DNA of 64,000 nt from JBCCOW01 sp038749105 (lineage in GTDB: Bacteria > Planctomycetota > Phycisphaerae > Phycisphaerales > Phycisphaeraceae). This document shows, piece by piece, positions 1 through 8,006 of the stretch. Each line of letters starts with the position of its first letter. Position 1 is the first letter of the stretch. The notes beneath the pieces are model-generated. The model saw nothing but the letters and a program-made list of their open reading frames with translations, was not told where the DNA came from and made no database searches. Where the stretch lies: contig JBCDIM010000013.1 in the NCBI GenBank assembly GCA_038749105.1, forward strand, positions 1 through 64,000, in the 5' to 3' direction. The position numbers and the translations under genes are program-made.

Positions 1-188
1 AAGCGCATGACTTCTGCGCCGAAGCGTGCCAGGTCGTAGCGGGAGCTGGCGGTCGCCATGAGCTCGATGCCGCAGCAGGCGGTGGCGAAGGGCATGGGCC
101 AGACCGAGGACCGGCGGGCCCAGTTGACGACCTTCTGGAACTGCGTGGTCATGAAGCCCTCGGCGGGGAGGGCGGCTTCGATACCCAT
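1..188 (-). CDS. nuoB: NADH-quinone oxidoreductase subunit B (5' part only)
   Basis: Reading the minus strand from the ATG at 188 gives about 62 codons that run off the left edge. The protein begins MGIEAALPAEGFMTTQ and continues with the segment NWARRSSVWPMPF, then ATACCGIELMA, the hallmark of NuoB. Its paired cysteines (CC) ligate the terminal 4Fe-4S cluster N2 of respiratory complex I. NuoB is a peripheral-arm subunit that passes electrons from NADH towards quinone. A GGAG ribosome-binding site lies just upstream of the start (191-198 on the opposite strand). The C-terminal two thirds are outside the window. nuoH is about 10 kb away on the other strand, so the complex I genes are not in one block here. 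Identification is secure from the motif even though the gene is partial. Confidence 0.93.
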   Translation of the reverse strand, partial: MGIEAALPAEGFMTTQFQKVVNWARRSSVWPMPFATACCGIELMATASSRYDLARFGAEVMR

Positions 189-248
189 TGGGATCTCCTT
201 ATTCTTGCTGGGGCATTGTAGTCTTCGGGTGTCGGCTTGGGGAGGGTT

Positions 249-274
249 AACCACAGAGGCACGGAGGCACCGAG
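249..274. repeat. Interspersed repeat family A (AGGCACGG unit), copy 1
   Basis: An 8-nt unit related to AGGCACGG is repeated about three times in the spacer upstream of the glycosyltransferase gene at 323. A second copy lies inside that gene at 911-939. Such tandem units, whose translation reads HRGTEGTE, turn up in many genomes of this kind and are usually intergenic (from memory, not searched). Confidence 0.7.
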
Positions 275-322
275 ACGGGTCGAATTTGGTGGATCGGGGG
301 CGGATGGGGCGACAATGAGGAC

Positions 323-1555
323 ATGGATCGGGCTGTGGAGTTGGTGGTTTTTGCGGACGACTGGGGGCGGCACCCGTCGAGTGCGCAGCATTTGGTGCGG
401 GAGTTGTTGAGGCAGGGGTTGGTGGAGCGGGTCGTGTGGGTCAACACGATCGGGATGCGGAAGCCGAGGCTGCGGTGGGGCGATGTCAAACGGGGGCTGA
501 AATCGCTGCGGGGCAATAGCCGGCGGGCGACGCCCCGCCGGTTGGGTGACGATGAGTTTGGGCAGCGGTTGAGGGTGGTGAGCCCGCGGATGTATCCGGG
601 GTTTCGCAACGGATGGCAGCGGCGGTTCAATGCCCGGGCGATGCGGCGGGCGGTGGAGGCGGCGGTCTCGGTAGATGAGACCGTGGAGCGGGTGGGGTTG
701 ACGACGCTGCCGATTACGGCCGACTTGATCGGTGCGGTTCCTGCGGTGGGGCGGTGGGTGTACTACTGCGTGGATGATTTCTCGGTGTGGCCGGGGGTGG
801 ACCACGGGGTGATGGAGCGGATGGAGCCGGAACTGGTGCGGAAGGCGGATGCGGTGGTGTGCGTGTCGGAGGTGTTGCGGTCGCGGGTCGAGGGGATATT
901 GGGGGTGGGGCACCACGGAGGCACGGAGGGCACGGAGGTTGGAGGAGTAGAACGCCAAGACGCCAAGACGCCAAGACGCCAAGCGGTGGCTTTGTTGACG
1001 CATGGGGTGGACTTGAAGCACTGGCAGCGGTGCGATCGCAACGGGTCGAGTGAAGGGTTTTTGTTTTGGGGCTTGCTGGATGAGCGGTTGGATCGGGACT
1101 GGGTTGATGCGGTGGTCGATTGCGGCGAGCGGATCACGCTGGTGGGGCCTACGGCAGACGGTTGGATCGGGGTGATGGGTTCGGGTGTCGATCAGATGGG
1201 GCCAGTGGCTCTGGGGGAGCTTCCGGGCTTGGCGGATCGGCATCGGGTGCTGGTGATGCCGTATCGGGACTTGCCGGTGACGCGGGCGATGCAGCCGTTG
1301 AAATTGTTGGAGTATCTGGCGACGTACAAGCCGGTGGTGGTGCGGGACCTGCCGGCGACGCGGGGGTGGGGGGACTGCTGTGATGTGGTATCGACGGCGG
1401 AGCAGTTCGTGCGGGTGTGTCGGGAGCGGGCGGAAGGGGGGTTGCCCCCGGAACAGAGAGCAGCGAGAGAGAGGCGTTTGGTGGGGGAGTCATGGTCCGA
1501 GAAGGCGCGGGTGTTGCATAGGGTGCTGCGGGGCGGCGCGGGGGCGGGCCGATAA
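323..1555 (+). CDS. Glycosyltransferase, GT-B fold, with repeat insertion
   Basis: A 410-residue protein resembling family 1/4 glycosyltransferases of exopolysaccharide synthesis. It starts MDRAVELVVFADDWGRHPSS, typical of enzymes whose N-terminal Rossmann domain opens with a short strand and a His/Ser loop. The C-terminal half has the usual acceptor/nucleotide-sugar layout, with LLTHGVDLKHW, a VLVMPYRDLPVTRAMQPLKL segment and a KPVV loop. A GAGG lies just before the ATG. Residues about 197-221 (HHGGTEGTEV...RQDAKTPRRQ) do not look like part of the fold. They are encoded by two interspersed repeats (911-939 and 953-983) inserted in frame between the two domains. The acyltransferase gene follows after 7 nt and the FemAB-like gene overlaps that one, so the three probably form a surface-glycan operon. 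Donor and acceptor are unknown. Confidence 0.75.
   Translation: MDRAVELVVFADDWGRHPSSAQHLVRELLRQGLVERVVWVNTIGMRKPRLRWGDVKRGLKSLRGNSRRATPRRLGDDEFGQRLRVVSPRMYPGFRNGWQRRFNARAMRRAVEAAVSVDETVERVGLTTLPITADLIGAVPAVGRWVYYCVDDFSVWPGVDHGVMERMEPELVRKADAVVCVSEVLRSRVEGILGVGHHGGTEGTEVGGVERQDAKTPRRQAVALLTHGVDLKHWQRCDRNGSSEGFLFWGLLDERLDRDWVDAVVDCGERITLVGPTADGWIGVMGSGVDQMGPVALGELPGLADRHRVLVMPYRDLPVTRAMQPLKLLEYLATYKPVVVRDLPATRGWGDCCDVVSTAEQFVRVCRERAEGGLPPEQRAARERRLVGESWSEKARVLHRVLRGGAGAGR
911..939. repeat. Interspersed repeat family A, copy 2, inside a coding region
   Basis: CACGGAGG-type units repeated three times, translated as HHGGTEGTEV within the glycosyltransferase. It is followed after 13 nt by repeat family B. 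The reading frame stays open through both. Confidence 0.75.
953..983. repeat. Interspersed repeat family B (CGCCAAGA x3.9), copy 1, inside a coding region
   Basis: Almost four tandem copies of the 8-nt unit CGCCAAGA, giving the peptide RQDAKTPRRQ in this frame. The same 31 bases occur without change at 24746-24776 and, inverted, at 24859-24889. Confidence 0.85.
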
Positions 1556-1562
1556 CCGGTTT

Positions 1563-2261
1563 ATGGATCTGAAGCACATTGGCTGGCGGATGGGCTGGTT
1601 GCGGGCTCGGCCGTGGGTGTGGCGGTATCAAGTGCTCAGTGGCTTGCTGGACGCCGACCGGGCACTCAGCCTGTGCAGCGAAGGGGTGTCGCGGATGCCG
1701 GGGCTGCTGGGGATCTACACGCGGCAGGCGTTCTACCGGGCGGTCTGTCGGGCGGACGAACACGGCGAGGGCGGGCGTGTCGGCGTGGACGTGCACTTCG
1801 GGTTCATGAGCGTGCTGAGCAAGCCGGCCGCCGCGTTCGGGGACCGGGCGTACATCGGGCGGTTCTGCACCGTCGGGCTGGTGGACATGGGCCAGGACGC
1901 GAAGCTGGCGGACGGTGTGCAGGTCTTGAGCGGGGCACACCAGCACGGCGACGCCCCGCGGTACGAGCGGGTCGTCATCGGGCCCCGGGCCTGGATCGGC
2001 GCGGGGGCGGTGGTGATGGCGGACGTCGGAGCGGACGCGGTGGTGGCGGCCGGGGCGGTGGTGAGGACGCCTGTCGCGGCGGGGCAGCGGGTCGCGGGCG
2101 TGCCGGCCAGGGTGATCAGCCGCGGCGGCGGGTGGGGGTCAAGGCTCGGCGACAGGGCCAAAGCGACCTCAAGCGTGGTCTTTGACGAAGCACTGATCAA
2201 TCAACGGCGGGAAGACGGCGATGGCTGCGAGAAAGATGGCGGGGAGCGGCAAGCGGCGTGA
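1563..2261 (+). CDS. Acyltransferase with left-handed beta-helix (hexapeptide repeats)
   Basis: A 232-residue protein from the ATG at 1563; the frame is open further upstream, but that part overlaps the glycosyltransferase. The C-terminal 110 residues carry hexapeptide-like repeats (FGDRAYIGRFCTVG, VVIGPRAWIGAGAVVMADVG, DAVVAAGAVVRTPV) ending in AGVPARVI, the standard end of serine/sugar O-acetyltransferases that use acetyl-CoA. The conserved GAHQHG stretch probably holds the catalytic His. It starts 7 nt after the preceding glycosyltransferase, and its stop overlaps the next start (GTGA), so the genes are translationally coupled. Likely role: acetylation of a surface polysaccharide precursor. 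The exact acceptor cannot be told. Confidence 0.8.
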   Translation: MDLKHIGWRMGWLRARPWVWRYQVLSGLLDADRALSLCSEGVSRMPGLLGIYTRQAFYRAVCRADEHGEGGRVGVDVHFGFMSVLSKPAAAFGDRAYIGRFCTVGLVDMGQDAKLADGVQVLSGAHQHGDAPRYERVVIGPRAWIGAGAVVMADVGADAVVAAGAVVRTPVAAGQRVAGVPARVISRGGGWGSRLGDRAKATSSVVFDEALINQRREDGDGCEKDGGERQAA

Positions 2262-3337
2262 GGGTGCGGGTGGTCGAACAGCTCGACGCCGGCTTCGCGG
2301 ATGCGATCCGGGGGTACGTCGCTTCGCAGCCGGAGGCCCGAGGGGCGTGCATGGAGCAAGACCCGGCTTGGCTCGGCGTGCTGCGGGATGGCCTCGGGCA
2401 TCGGCCTCGGCTGATCGTGGCGGAACAGGACGGGGCACTGGTCGGCGTGCTGCCGCTGGCGGGCGTGCGGTCGGTGCTGTTCGGACGGTTCTTGGTGAGC
2501 CTGCCGTATCTGAACCGGGCCGGGATCGTGGCGGCGGACGACGCGGTGGCGCTCACGCTCTGGCAGGCAGCGAAGGACGAGGCGGCAGCGGCGGACGCGA
2601 AGTACCTGGAGCTCCGGCATCACGCGTGGCGGCTGGGCGGGATGGAACAGGATGGCCTGGGCATCAGCCAGACCAAGGCGGAGAAATCGCGGATGGTCAT
2701 GGCGTTGCCGACCGATGCCGACGCCTTGTGGACCGGGCTGTCGGCGAAGGTCCGGAACCAGGTCCGCAAGGGCGACAAGCACGGGCTCAAGATCGCGTTC
2801 GGCGGGCGGGAGCTGCTCGACGGTTTCTACAGCGTGTTCGCGGTAAACATGCGGGACCTCGGGACGCCGGTGTACCCACGGAAGCTGTTCGCGGCGATGC
2901 TGGAACACCTGGGCGACGCGTGCGAGCTGGCTGTGGTCACGCAGGAAGGGGCGGCGATCGCGGGTGCGGTGCTGATGCACGATGAGCGCACGGGGCAAGG
3001 CATGAGTCAGGTCCCCTCGGCGAGCTGCCTCCGGCAGATGAACCACACCAACGCGAACATGTGGATGTACCACCGGCTGCTGTGCCGAGCGATCGAGCGC
3101 GGATCTACGCGTTTCGACTTCGGGCGCAGCAGCGAGGGCAGCGGGACCTGGCGGTTCAAGAAGCAGTGGGGGGCGCTGCCCGAACCCACGGCTTGGGAAG
3201 TACATCTGAGGAAGGGCGAAGTGGACGCGGTGCGGCCGGACAACCCGAAATTTCAGCGGCGGATCGAGGCGTGGCAGAAGCTGCCGGTGTGGGTGACACG
3301 GCTTGCCGGGCCGGTGGTGGTGCGGGGGATTCCTTGA
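2258..3337 (+). CDS. FemAB-like acyltransferase, exosortase/PEP-CTERM-associated type
   Basis: A 359-residue protein starting with GTG at 2258, overlapping the previous stop by 4 nt. It has the double GNAT-fold pattern of FemAB/peptidoglycan-bridge proteins: an N-terminal segment (LIVAEQDGALVGVLPLAGV), a central KVRNQVRKGDKHGL motif, and a C-terminal acetyltransferase core (AAIAGAVLMHD) with HTNANMWMYHRLL and FDFGRSSEGSGTWRFKKQWG. That last motif is typical of the FemAB family encoded with exosortase A systems. The role in such systems is not established; aminoacyl transfer to a glycan or envelope precursor is the usual guess. It ends the small surface-glycan operon and faces the histidine kinase gene across a stem-loop repeat. 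PEP-CTERM substrates are encoded elsewhere in the window (42.1-44 kb and 55.7-56.5 kb). Confidence 0.82.
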   Translation: MRVRVVEQLDAGFADAIRGYVASQPEARGACMEQDPAWLGVLRDGLGHRPRLIVAEQDGALVGVLPLAGVRSVLFGRFLVSLPYLNRAGIVAADDAVALTLWQAAKDEAAAADAKYLELRHHAWRLGGMEQDGLGISQTKAEKSRMVMALPTDADALWTGLSAKVRNQVRKGDKHGLKIAFGGRELLDGFYSVFAVNMRDLGTPVYPRKLFAAMLEHLGDACELAVVTQEGAAIAGAVLMHDERTGQGMSQVPSASCLRQMNHTNANMWMYHRLLCRAIERGSTRFDFGRSSEGSGTWRFKKQWGALPEPTAWEVHLRKGEVDAVRPDNPKFQRRIEAWQKLPVWVTRLAGPVVVRGIP

Positions 3338-3339
3338 AA

Positions 3340-3426
3340 GAAGTTGGAAGTTGGAATCAGGAATTTGGAAGCAAGCCAGGGCTTCCCTTCAATCCTTCCA
3401 ACTTCTAAATTCCAGCTTCCAAATTC
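3340..3426. repeat. Inverted interspersed repeat family C (TTGGAAGTTGGAA type), probable bidirectional terminator
   Basis: Two arms, 3340-3371 and 3394-3426, are reverse complements at most of about 32 positions and enclose a 22-nt loop. Each arm is built from TTGGAAG/TTGGAAT units. The element fills the gap between two convergent genes (stops at 3337 and 3431), so a stem-loop could end transcription from both sides. It is much richer in A and T than its surroundings. Confidence 0.7.
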
Positions 3427-3430
3427 TCTA

Positions 3431-5023
3431 TCACACCACCGGCATCAGTGGGGCACTACGCGTTTCAATCACCAGGGGAAGTGTGAGGCCAAAGGTTGCG
3501 CCGTGACCAAGGTCGGACTCGAGGGTGATCTCGCCCTGGAGCATGGCGGCGAGCTCCTGGCAGATGGTGAGGCCGAGCCCCGTACCGCCGTGGGCTTTGG
3601 TGACCGAGGGATCGAGCTGTGAGAACTTCTCGAAGACCTTGGGATGGTCTTCGGGCGCGATGCCCGGCCCCGTGTCGGTCACGGCGAGCCGGACACGGGG
3701 CGAGCCCATCGGGTCTTCGGAGGGGACCGCAGAAGCGACCAGCGTCACCCGGCCGCCCTCGGGAGTGAACTTGATCGCGTTCGACAGGAAGTTGAAGAGG
3801 ATCTGGTGAAGCTTGCCTGGGTCGGTCTCGATGGCGGGGAGCTTGGGGGCGACCTCTACACCGAGCTGGATGCCGGCCTTCTCGGCGACGGGGCGGATCA
3901 GCGTGATCAGGCCCTCCACGGTGTCGGCGATCGACACGGTCTGCCGATTCAGCTCGACCCGGCCGGCCTCGATCTTCGCCAGGTCGAGCAGGTCGTTGAT
4001 GAGGTCCAGAAGCCGACGCGAAGAGGTGATGATGTTGGCGGCGTAGCGTTTGCGCTTGTCATCGATCGGCCCGGTGCGGTCGGCCAGCGTTTCCTGCAAG
4101 ACCTCGGCGAACCCGATGATCGAGTTGAGCGGGGTGCGGAGCTCATGGGACACGTTGGCGAGGAACTCGCCCTTGAGCTTGTTGGCCTCGTAGAGTGAGA
4201 CGTTGGACTCGGCCAGCTCACCGAGCCGAAGGTCGAGGGTCTTGTTGGCGGCGGAGAGCTGGTCCTGGCGGTCGCGGAGGCGTTCGACCATGGTGTTGAA
4301 GACGTCGGAGAGGTCTTGGAATTCGTCGCCGGTGTTGATGTCCGAGCGGACCTGGGTCTGGCCGTCGGCGACCTTCTGTGCGTAGGTGCGCAGCAGGCGG
4401 ACGGGCGAGAGGATAAGGCGTGTGGTGATGAACCAGAACACCGCGATGGCGAGCAGCCCGGCGAGGAGCCCCGCCGCGACGATGTAGATGCGGTTCGCCA
4501 CCGTCTGGCGGGGCGTGGAGTCGTCGCGGAGGGTGACGACCCAGAGCTCGGTGATCCGGTTGGGGTTGGCGAACTCACGCTCGGCCTGGAGTGACGGCGG
4601 GCGGGGCTTGGCATCGGCGCGGCGGAACACGCGGAGATACCGGTGTCGGATCCGGCCTTCGTCGTCGATGGTGGTTTCGATCTGGTCGTGCTTGTCGGGC
4701 ACCGCCCGGAACAGCTCGACGATGGGCGTGAGCTGGGGCTGGCTCTCCAGGAAGAGGGTGAGGCTGTCGCCGGGCACGAAGCGGATGGCGATGGCGGGGT
4801 CGTCGTCGGCGGCCTGGGTGGCGACGGGGTTGCTGAGGAAGGCCTCGGGCTGCTGGCGGGCGAGGGTGACCGCGTCGCGGGCGCGCTCGAGGGGCTGGAC
4901 CTTCACCAGCGTCTGCATGCGGGTCCAGACCACGGCAAGGGCCGCGGTGAGGATCAGCAGCACGGCGGCCCCAAAGAGCAGCTGGCACTTGTTGGCGAGG
5001 CTGATGCCGACGCGTTTGGGCAT
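3431..5023 (-). CDS. Membrane sensor histidine kinase (HAMP, HisKA, HATPase)
   Basis: A 530-residue kinase with a first membrane segment at about 14-34, an extracytoplasmic sensor region of about 140 residues without a domain I recognise, and a second membrane segment at about 180-203. A HAMP linker and coiled coil (about 204-280) follow. The phosphoacceptor motif FLANVSHELRTPLNSIIGF has His at about 293. The ATPase has an N box (ILFNFLSNAIKFTP), a G1 box (DTGPGIAPEDH) and a G2 box (GGTGLGLTICQEL). There is no attached receiver domain and no response regulator next door, so it is an orphan kinase whose partner must lie elsewhere. The stimulus is unknown. It is transcribed away from the group at 5060-7025 and may be co-transcribed with it, the nearest gene ending 37 nt upstream. 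Confidence 0.93.
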   Translation of the reverse strand: MPKRVGISLANKCQLLFGAAVLLILTAALAVVWTRMQTLVKVQPLERARDAVTLARQQPEAFLSNPVATQAADDDPAIAIRFVPGDSLTLFLESQPQLTPIVELFRAVPDKHDQIETTIDDEGRIRHRYLRVFRRADAKPRPPSLQAEREFANPNRITELWVVTLRDDSTPRQTVANRIYIVAAGLLAGLLAIAVFWFITTRLILSPVRLLRTYAQKVADGQTQVRSDINTGDEFQDLSDVFNTMVERLRDRQDQLSAANKTLDLRLGELAESNVSLYEANKLKGEFLANVSHELRTPLNSIIGFAEVLQETLADRTGPIDDKRKRYAANIITSSRRLLDLINDLLDLAKIEAGRVELNRQTVSIADTVEGLITLIRPVAEKAGIQLGVEVAPKLPAIETDPGKLHQILFNFLSNAIKFTPEGGRVTLVASAVPSEDPMGSPRVRLAVTDTGPGIAPEDHPKVFEKFSQLDPSVTKAHGGTGLGLTICQELAAMLQGEITLESDLGHGATFGLTLPLVIETRSAPLMPVV

Positions 5024-5059
5024 GCGGAGAGTCTACGGCTCAGCGGCCCGGCGCGCGGG

Positions 5060-5542
5060 TCAGCTGACGGCCCAGACGATCAGCAGGATGACGATCAGGG
5101 TGATAAACCCGATGAGCGAGCCAACGATGATTCGGCGGGACCGGGTGCGGGCCTGGTGTTCGAGCCGATCCCGCCGGTTCGCTTCGATCCACTGCTCGGC
5201 GGTGATCCGCTCGCTCGACGGGTAAACCGCCAGCTCGTCTTCCAGGCGGAGCGCGGTGTTGCGGAGCATCGTCCCGACCTTGTGCTTGCCCGGGGGCTTG
5301 AGCCGGTTCGGCGTCTCCGCAAACACCGCAACCGTCATCCGCCCGCGGTCGTAGTTGACCGTTGCGCGTTGGGGCAGCTCGTGGATGAACACACCCGCCC
5401 CGGCACGCTTGCCCCCGCGCTCGGCCAGCAGCTTGCCTTCGTCGCGGCGGCAGACGAAACCCATCCCGCGCAGCGCGTCTTGCGCCAAGCCCTGGGCGTC
5501 AGATTCTTCGAGGGTGGTAATCCATTCGTGTTCGACCAGCAT
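5060..5542 (-). CDS. Small C-terminally membrane-anchored protein of unknown function
   Basis: A 160-residue protein starting MLVEHEWITTLEESDA. I chose the ATG at 5542 because a GAGGA ribosome-binding site stands 8 nt before it; the open frame extends further upstream. The first 80 residues are soluble, with a pattern (DALRGMGFVCRRDEG, then AGVFIHELPQRATVNYDRGR) resembling a small alpha/beta domain. A basic linker (RRDRLEHQARTRSRR) precedes one membrane helix (IIVGSLIGFITLIVILLIVW) at the C-terminus. The protein is therefore probably tail-anchored with its soluble part in the cytoplasm. I do not recognise the family. Its neighbours are a membrane protease-like protein upstream and a histidine kinase downstream. 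Confidence 0.7.
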   Translation of the reverse strand: MLVEHEWITTLEESDAQGLAQDALRGMGFVCRRDEGKLLAERGGKRAGAGVFIHELPQRATVNYDRGRMTVAVFAETPNRLKPPGKHKVGTMLRNTALRLEDELAVYPSSERITAEQWIEANRRDRLEHQARTRSRRIIVGSLIGFITLIVILLIVWAVS

Positions 5543-5606
5543 GCTGAATTCCTCGCTCGATCTTGGTCCTTGGCCCCCAGGCCCGAAAGACAGCCTTCCC
5601 CGCACG

Positions 5607-6488
5607 CTACATCAACCAGCCCTCAACCCCGACCACCAGCCCGTTGTGCACCGCATGGAAAACGATACACGGCCAGAGGGAGCCGCTCTTGACCCGCAGC
5701 CAGCCCGCGACAAGCCCCATCAGGAACTGAGGGATGGCGACCGTGAGGTGGATCACCGAAAACAGGGCGGAGGAAACGATGACGGCGTCGCGGGTCTTCA
5801 TAAACCGCTGCAGGCCGGGCAGGATGAGCCCACGGAACATGACCTCTTCGACAACCGCGGGCTGAATGACAAAGCTGATCATGACCACAGCCCAGCCGTA
5901 GCCCGCATCGAAATAGCCCTGGGTCTCGTACGCGCTCTCGAAGCCGACGAGGTTGTGCAAAGCGCTGACAAAGACCCAGGCGAACGCCATGGACGGGATG
6001 CCGATGAGGGCCGCGAGGGCGGTGTAGCCGAGGCTGAGTCGGCGGAGCGGGCCGATCAGCACGGTGAAGAACACCACGGCAAACGCGAGCACGATCAGGG
6101 TGTCCAACGCCTGGATCGCCAGAACCTGGCGCACGGTGAGTTCCCCGGCGTACGCGAACATCGCAAAGAGCGAGGTAGCGAGAAAAAGGAAGTAGAGCCA
6201 GAGACTCGCGGCGAGGCCCGGAGCGTTGGGGTCTGCGTCCGGCTCGATCCGGCGCGTCGCCTGGTGAACCCTGATGCCGCCCGCGATGCTATCGACGGTG
6301 GACGGCGGGAGGCAGCTGGGGCAGGTCTGCCAGGCGGGATCCCACTTCACACCGCACCGGGCACAGAACTTCGGCACAGGCTCGACGGGAAGGGCGGGGG
6401 TCAGCGGTGCTGCCAGGGGTTCGGCGACCTCGGGAGACGAACCGGCGGGCGTGTCGGGATGGGGGGCCGCGTCTTGCGGTTCCTGCAT
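5607..6488 (-). CDS. CPBP-family intramembrane metalloprotease with N-terminal zinc ribbon
   Basis: A 293-residue polytopic membrane protein. The N-terminal 80 residues contain FCARCGVKWDPAWQTCPSC, a four-cysteine zinc-ribbon pattern. About six hydrophobic segments follow. The glutamate pair and arginine typical of the CAAX/CPBP (Abi) family appear in VVEEVMFRGLILPGL, and the later conserved His is in VIHLTVAIPQFLMGLVAG. A second His/Asn motif, VFHAVHNGLVVG, is also in place, so the catalytic set looks complete. Substrates are unknown; family members process prenylated proteins or act as immunity proteins. The next gene upstream, 6501-7025, also carries a zinc ribbon fused to membrane helices and ends 12 nt from this start, so the two are probably one operon. 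Confidence 0.85.
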   Translation of the reverse strand: MQEPQDAAPHPDTPAGSSPEVAEPLAAPLTPALPVEPVPKFCARCGVKWDPAWQTCPSCLPPSTVDSIAGGIRVHQATRRIEPDADPNAPGLAASLWLYFLFLATSLFAMFAYAGELTVRQVLAIQALDTLIVLAFAVVFFTVLIGPLRRLSLGYTALAALIGIPSMAFAWVFVSALHNLVGFESAYETQGYFDAGYGWAVVMISFVIQPAVVEEVMFRGLILPGLQRFMKTRDAVIVSSALFSVIHLTVAIPQFLMGLVAGWLRVKSGSLWPCIVFHAVHNGLVVGVEGWLM

Positions 6489-6500
6489 CGGGGCCTCGGC

Positions 6501-7025
6501 TTACATCGACTCGACCAGACGCTTGTGCTGGAGGCCGGCCTGCACCGCACGCACCAGCACCACCACAATGATGACCTTGATCAGGATGCCCTGGAACAGT
6601 GTGGACGGGTCGAGCGCCGCGCCGACGCCCAGCATCGTGAGGTAGACGATCAGCCCGGTCAGGGCCGCGGGGAACGGGCTGCTCCGTGACCACCACCACA
6701 GCCCCCAATAGACCGCACTGATCGCACCCACGACCACGAGGACCAGATTCTTGTCGGGTCCCGCGGGCAGCAGCCCCGCCAGGACTGCCAAGGCCACCAA
6801 CTGAAGAATGGCGACGGCGAGCAACGCCCCGGACGCAGACTTGGCCTTCTTCAGCATCGCGTCGGACTGCAGCTCCTTGCCCACCGAAGAACGACCGAGA
6901 CTCTTGTCGTCGGTCAGCGTGGGGCCGCTAAAGCTACTGGTCCCGACCGCTTTCCCGCACTCGGTGCAGAACGTGTCACGGCTCTGGACGAAGGCGTCGC
7001 AGTGTGGGCAGGGCAATCCGCTCAT
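6501..7025 (-). CDS. Zinc-ribbon membrane protein of unknown function
   Basis: A 174-residue protein preceded by a strong GAGGAG site. It opens MSGLPCPHCDAFVQSRDTFCTECG, a CPxC...CxxC zinc ribbon, then a short polar linker and four hydrophobic segments (ALLAVAILQLVALAVLAGLL, LVLVVVGAISAVYWGLWWW, PAALTGLIVYLTMLGVGAAL, GILIKVIIVVVLVRAVQAGL). The architecture, a cytoplasmic zinc ribbon followed by a four-helix membrane domain, is common in planctomycetes, but no function is assigned. It lies 12 nt from the CPBP protease gene, which also begins with a zinc ribbon. Confidence 0.72.
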   Translation of the reverse strand: MSGLPCPHCDAFVQSRDTFCTECGKAVGTSSFSGPTLTDDKSLGRSSVGKELQSDAMLKKAKSASGALLAVAILQLVALAVLAGLLPAGPDKNLVLVVVGAISAVYWGLWWWSRSSPFPAALTGLIVYLTMLGVGAALDPSTLFQGILIKVIIVVVLVRAVQAGLQHKRLVESM

Positions 7026-7166
7026 GGCTTCTCCTCAGCTAATGGGTTCCCGTACTGGAGCCCAGAATAGCCGGGTTCAGCCGGGTCGCAAGAGGAGCAC
7101 GGGCGACGGACCGCCAGCCCCACACCGGAGAGGCTGGTGATCAACCAACGGGCTGGGCCGGGGTGA

Positions 7167-7769
7167 TCAGCCGGGCGGGAGGTTGGCTTCGTCGATCGCG
7201 GGGCCGGTCGGGCTGAGGGCGGCGACGCGTTGGGCCTGCCGGGAAGCGAGGGGCTTGGAGTTGCCGCGGGGCATGGCGATGACACCGGTGCGGGCCAGCT
7301 CGATGATGCCGTAGGGCGTGAGCAGCTCGATAAACGCGGCCAGCTTCTCCTCGGCCCCGGCCAACTCGATCATCAGGCGGTCACCAAACACGTCCACCAC
7401 CTTCGCGCGGAACAGGCTGGCAAGGGTGGTGATCTCTTCACGCTTGTCGGCGTCGCCGCCAGGCCCCTTCGTGGAGACCGAGACCATGACCAGGTCACGC
7501 TCGACGAAGGCGACGTCCTGGTAGTCAACCACCTTGACGACCGGGACAAGCTTCTGGAGCTGCTTGCGGACCTGCTCAAGCACGGCGTCGTCCCCGACCA
7601 CCACGATGGTCATGCGCGACAACTCGGGGTTCTCCGTCCGGCCCACGACGAGCGAATCGATGTTGAATCCGCGGGCGGCGAACATCCCGGCCACCTGGGC
7701 CAAGACCCCGGGCTCGTTGGTAACCAGGGCGGCGATGACGTGGCGGTAGGCGAGGGGTTCAGCGGTCAT
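7167..7769 (-). CDS. ilvN: Acetolactate synthase small (regulatory) subunit
   Basis: A 200-residue protein, slightly longer than the usual 160-180. The N-terminal ACT domain (HVIAALVTNEPGVLAQVAGMF, then ARGFNIDSLVVGRTE) binds branched-chain amino acids and gives feedback control of acetolactate synthase, the first step of valine, leucine and isoleucine synthesis. The C-terminal ACT-like domain (REEITTLASLFRAKVVDV, DRLMIELAG, LTPYGIIELARTGVIAMPRG) is complete. A proline-rich tail follows. The large subunit is not adjacent, which is unusual because ilvB and ilvN are normally paired. The next gene upstream is lepB, beyond a 294-nt spacer with RNA-like structure. Confidence 0.93.
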   Translation of the reverse strand: MTAEPLAYRHVIAALVTNEPGVLAQVAGMFAARGFNIDSLVVGRTENPELSRMTIVVVGDDAVLEQVRKQLQKLVPVVKVVDYQDVAFVERDLVMVSVSTKGPGGDADKREEITTLASLFRAKVVDVFGDRLMIELAGAEEKLAAFIELLTPYGIIELARTGVIAMPRGNSKPLASRQAQRVAALSPTGPAIDEANLPPG

Positions 7770-7870
7770 CCGCGAATCATACTGAAATGAGGTCGCTGGG
7801 CGGGTGCCGGGCTGGGGGACAACGTGTGCAAGAACTTCATCACTGATGCAGGAGTCGACTGACGGACCCC

Positions 7871-8006
7871 CCGAAAACGTTCACTCTCACAGGATTTCCA
7901 CCGCAAGAATCCACTACAGCGGGGGCCTTACCCCCATTTATGATCTGCTAGTGCGTTATAGGGTCTGTGATAGATCCACCGGAATCGATAGGGTGAATGT
8001 TTTAGG
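7871..8006 (+). ncRNA. Candidate structured RNA of unknown family
   Basis: A 294-nt spacer of noticeably lower GC lies between ilvN and lepB. Within it, 7871-7887 pairs with 7990-8006 over 16 of 17 positions, two of them G-U pairs on the plus strand. On the minus strand those two become A-C mismatches, so the plus strand is the likelier transcript. Inside this helix, 7887-7892 can pair with 7965-7970 (UCACAG/CUGUGA). Local hairpins form at 7892-7912 (GGAUU/AAUCC), 7921-7935 (GGGGG/CCCCC with a 5-nt loop) and 7973-7986. The overall shape, a long closing helix around a branched interior, is that of a small regulatory RNA. I could not match it to 6S RNA, SRP RNA, tmRNA, RNase P or a known riboswitch. 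Confidence 0.35.

Noticed and set aside
953..983. CGCCAAGA tandem units considered as a CRISPR array or phase-variable tract
   Set aside because: The units are contiguous with no spacers, the same 31 bases occur elsewhere in both orientations, and the copy number is constant (about 3.9) in all three places, unlike slippage tracts.
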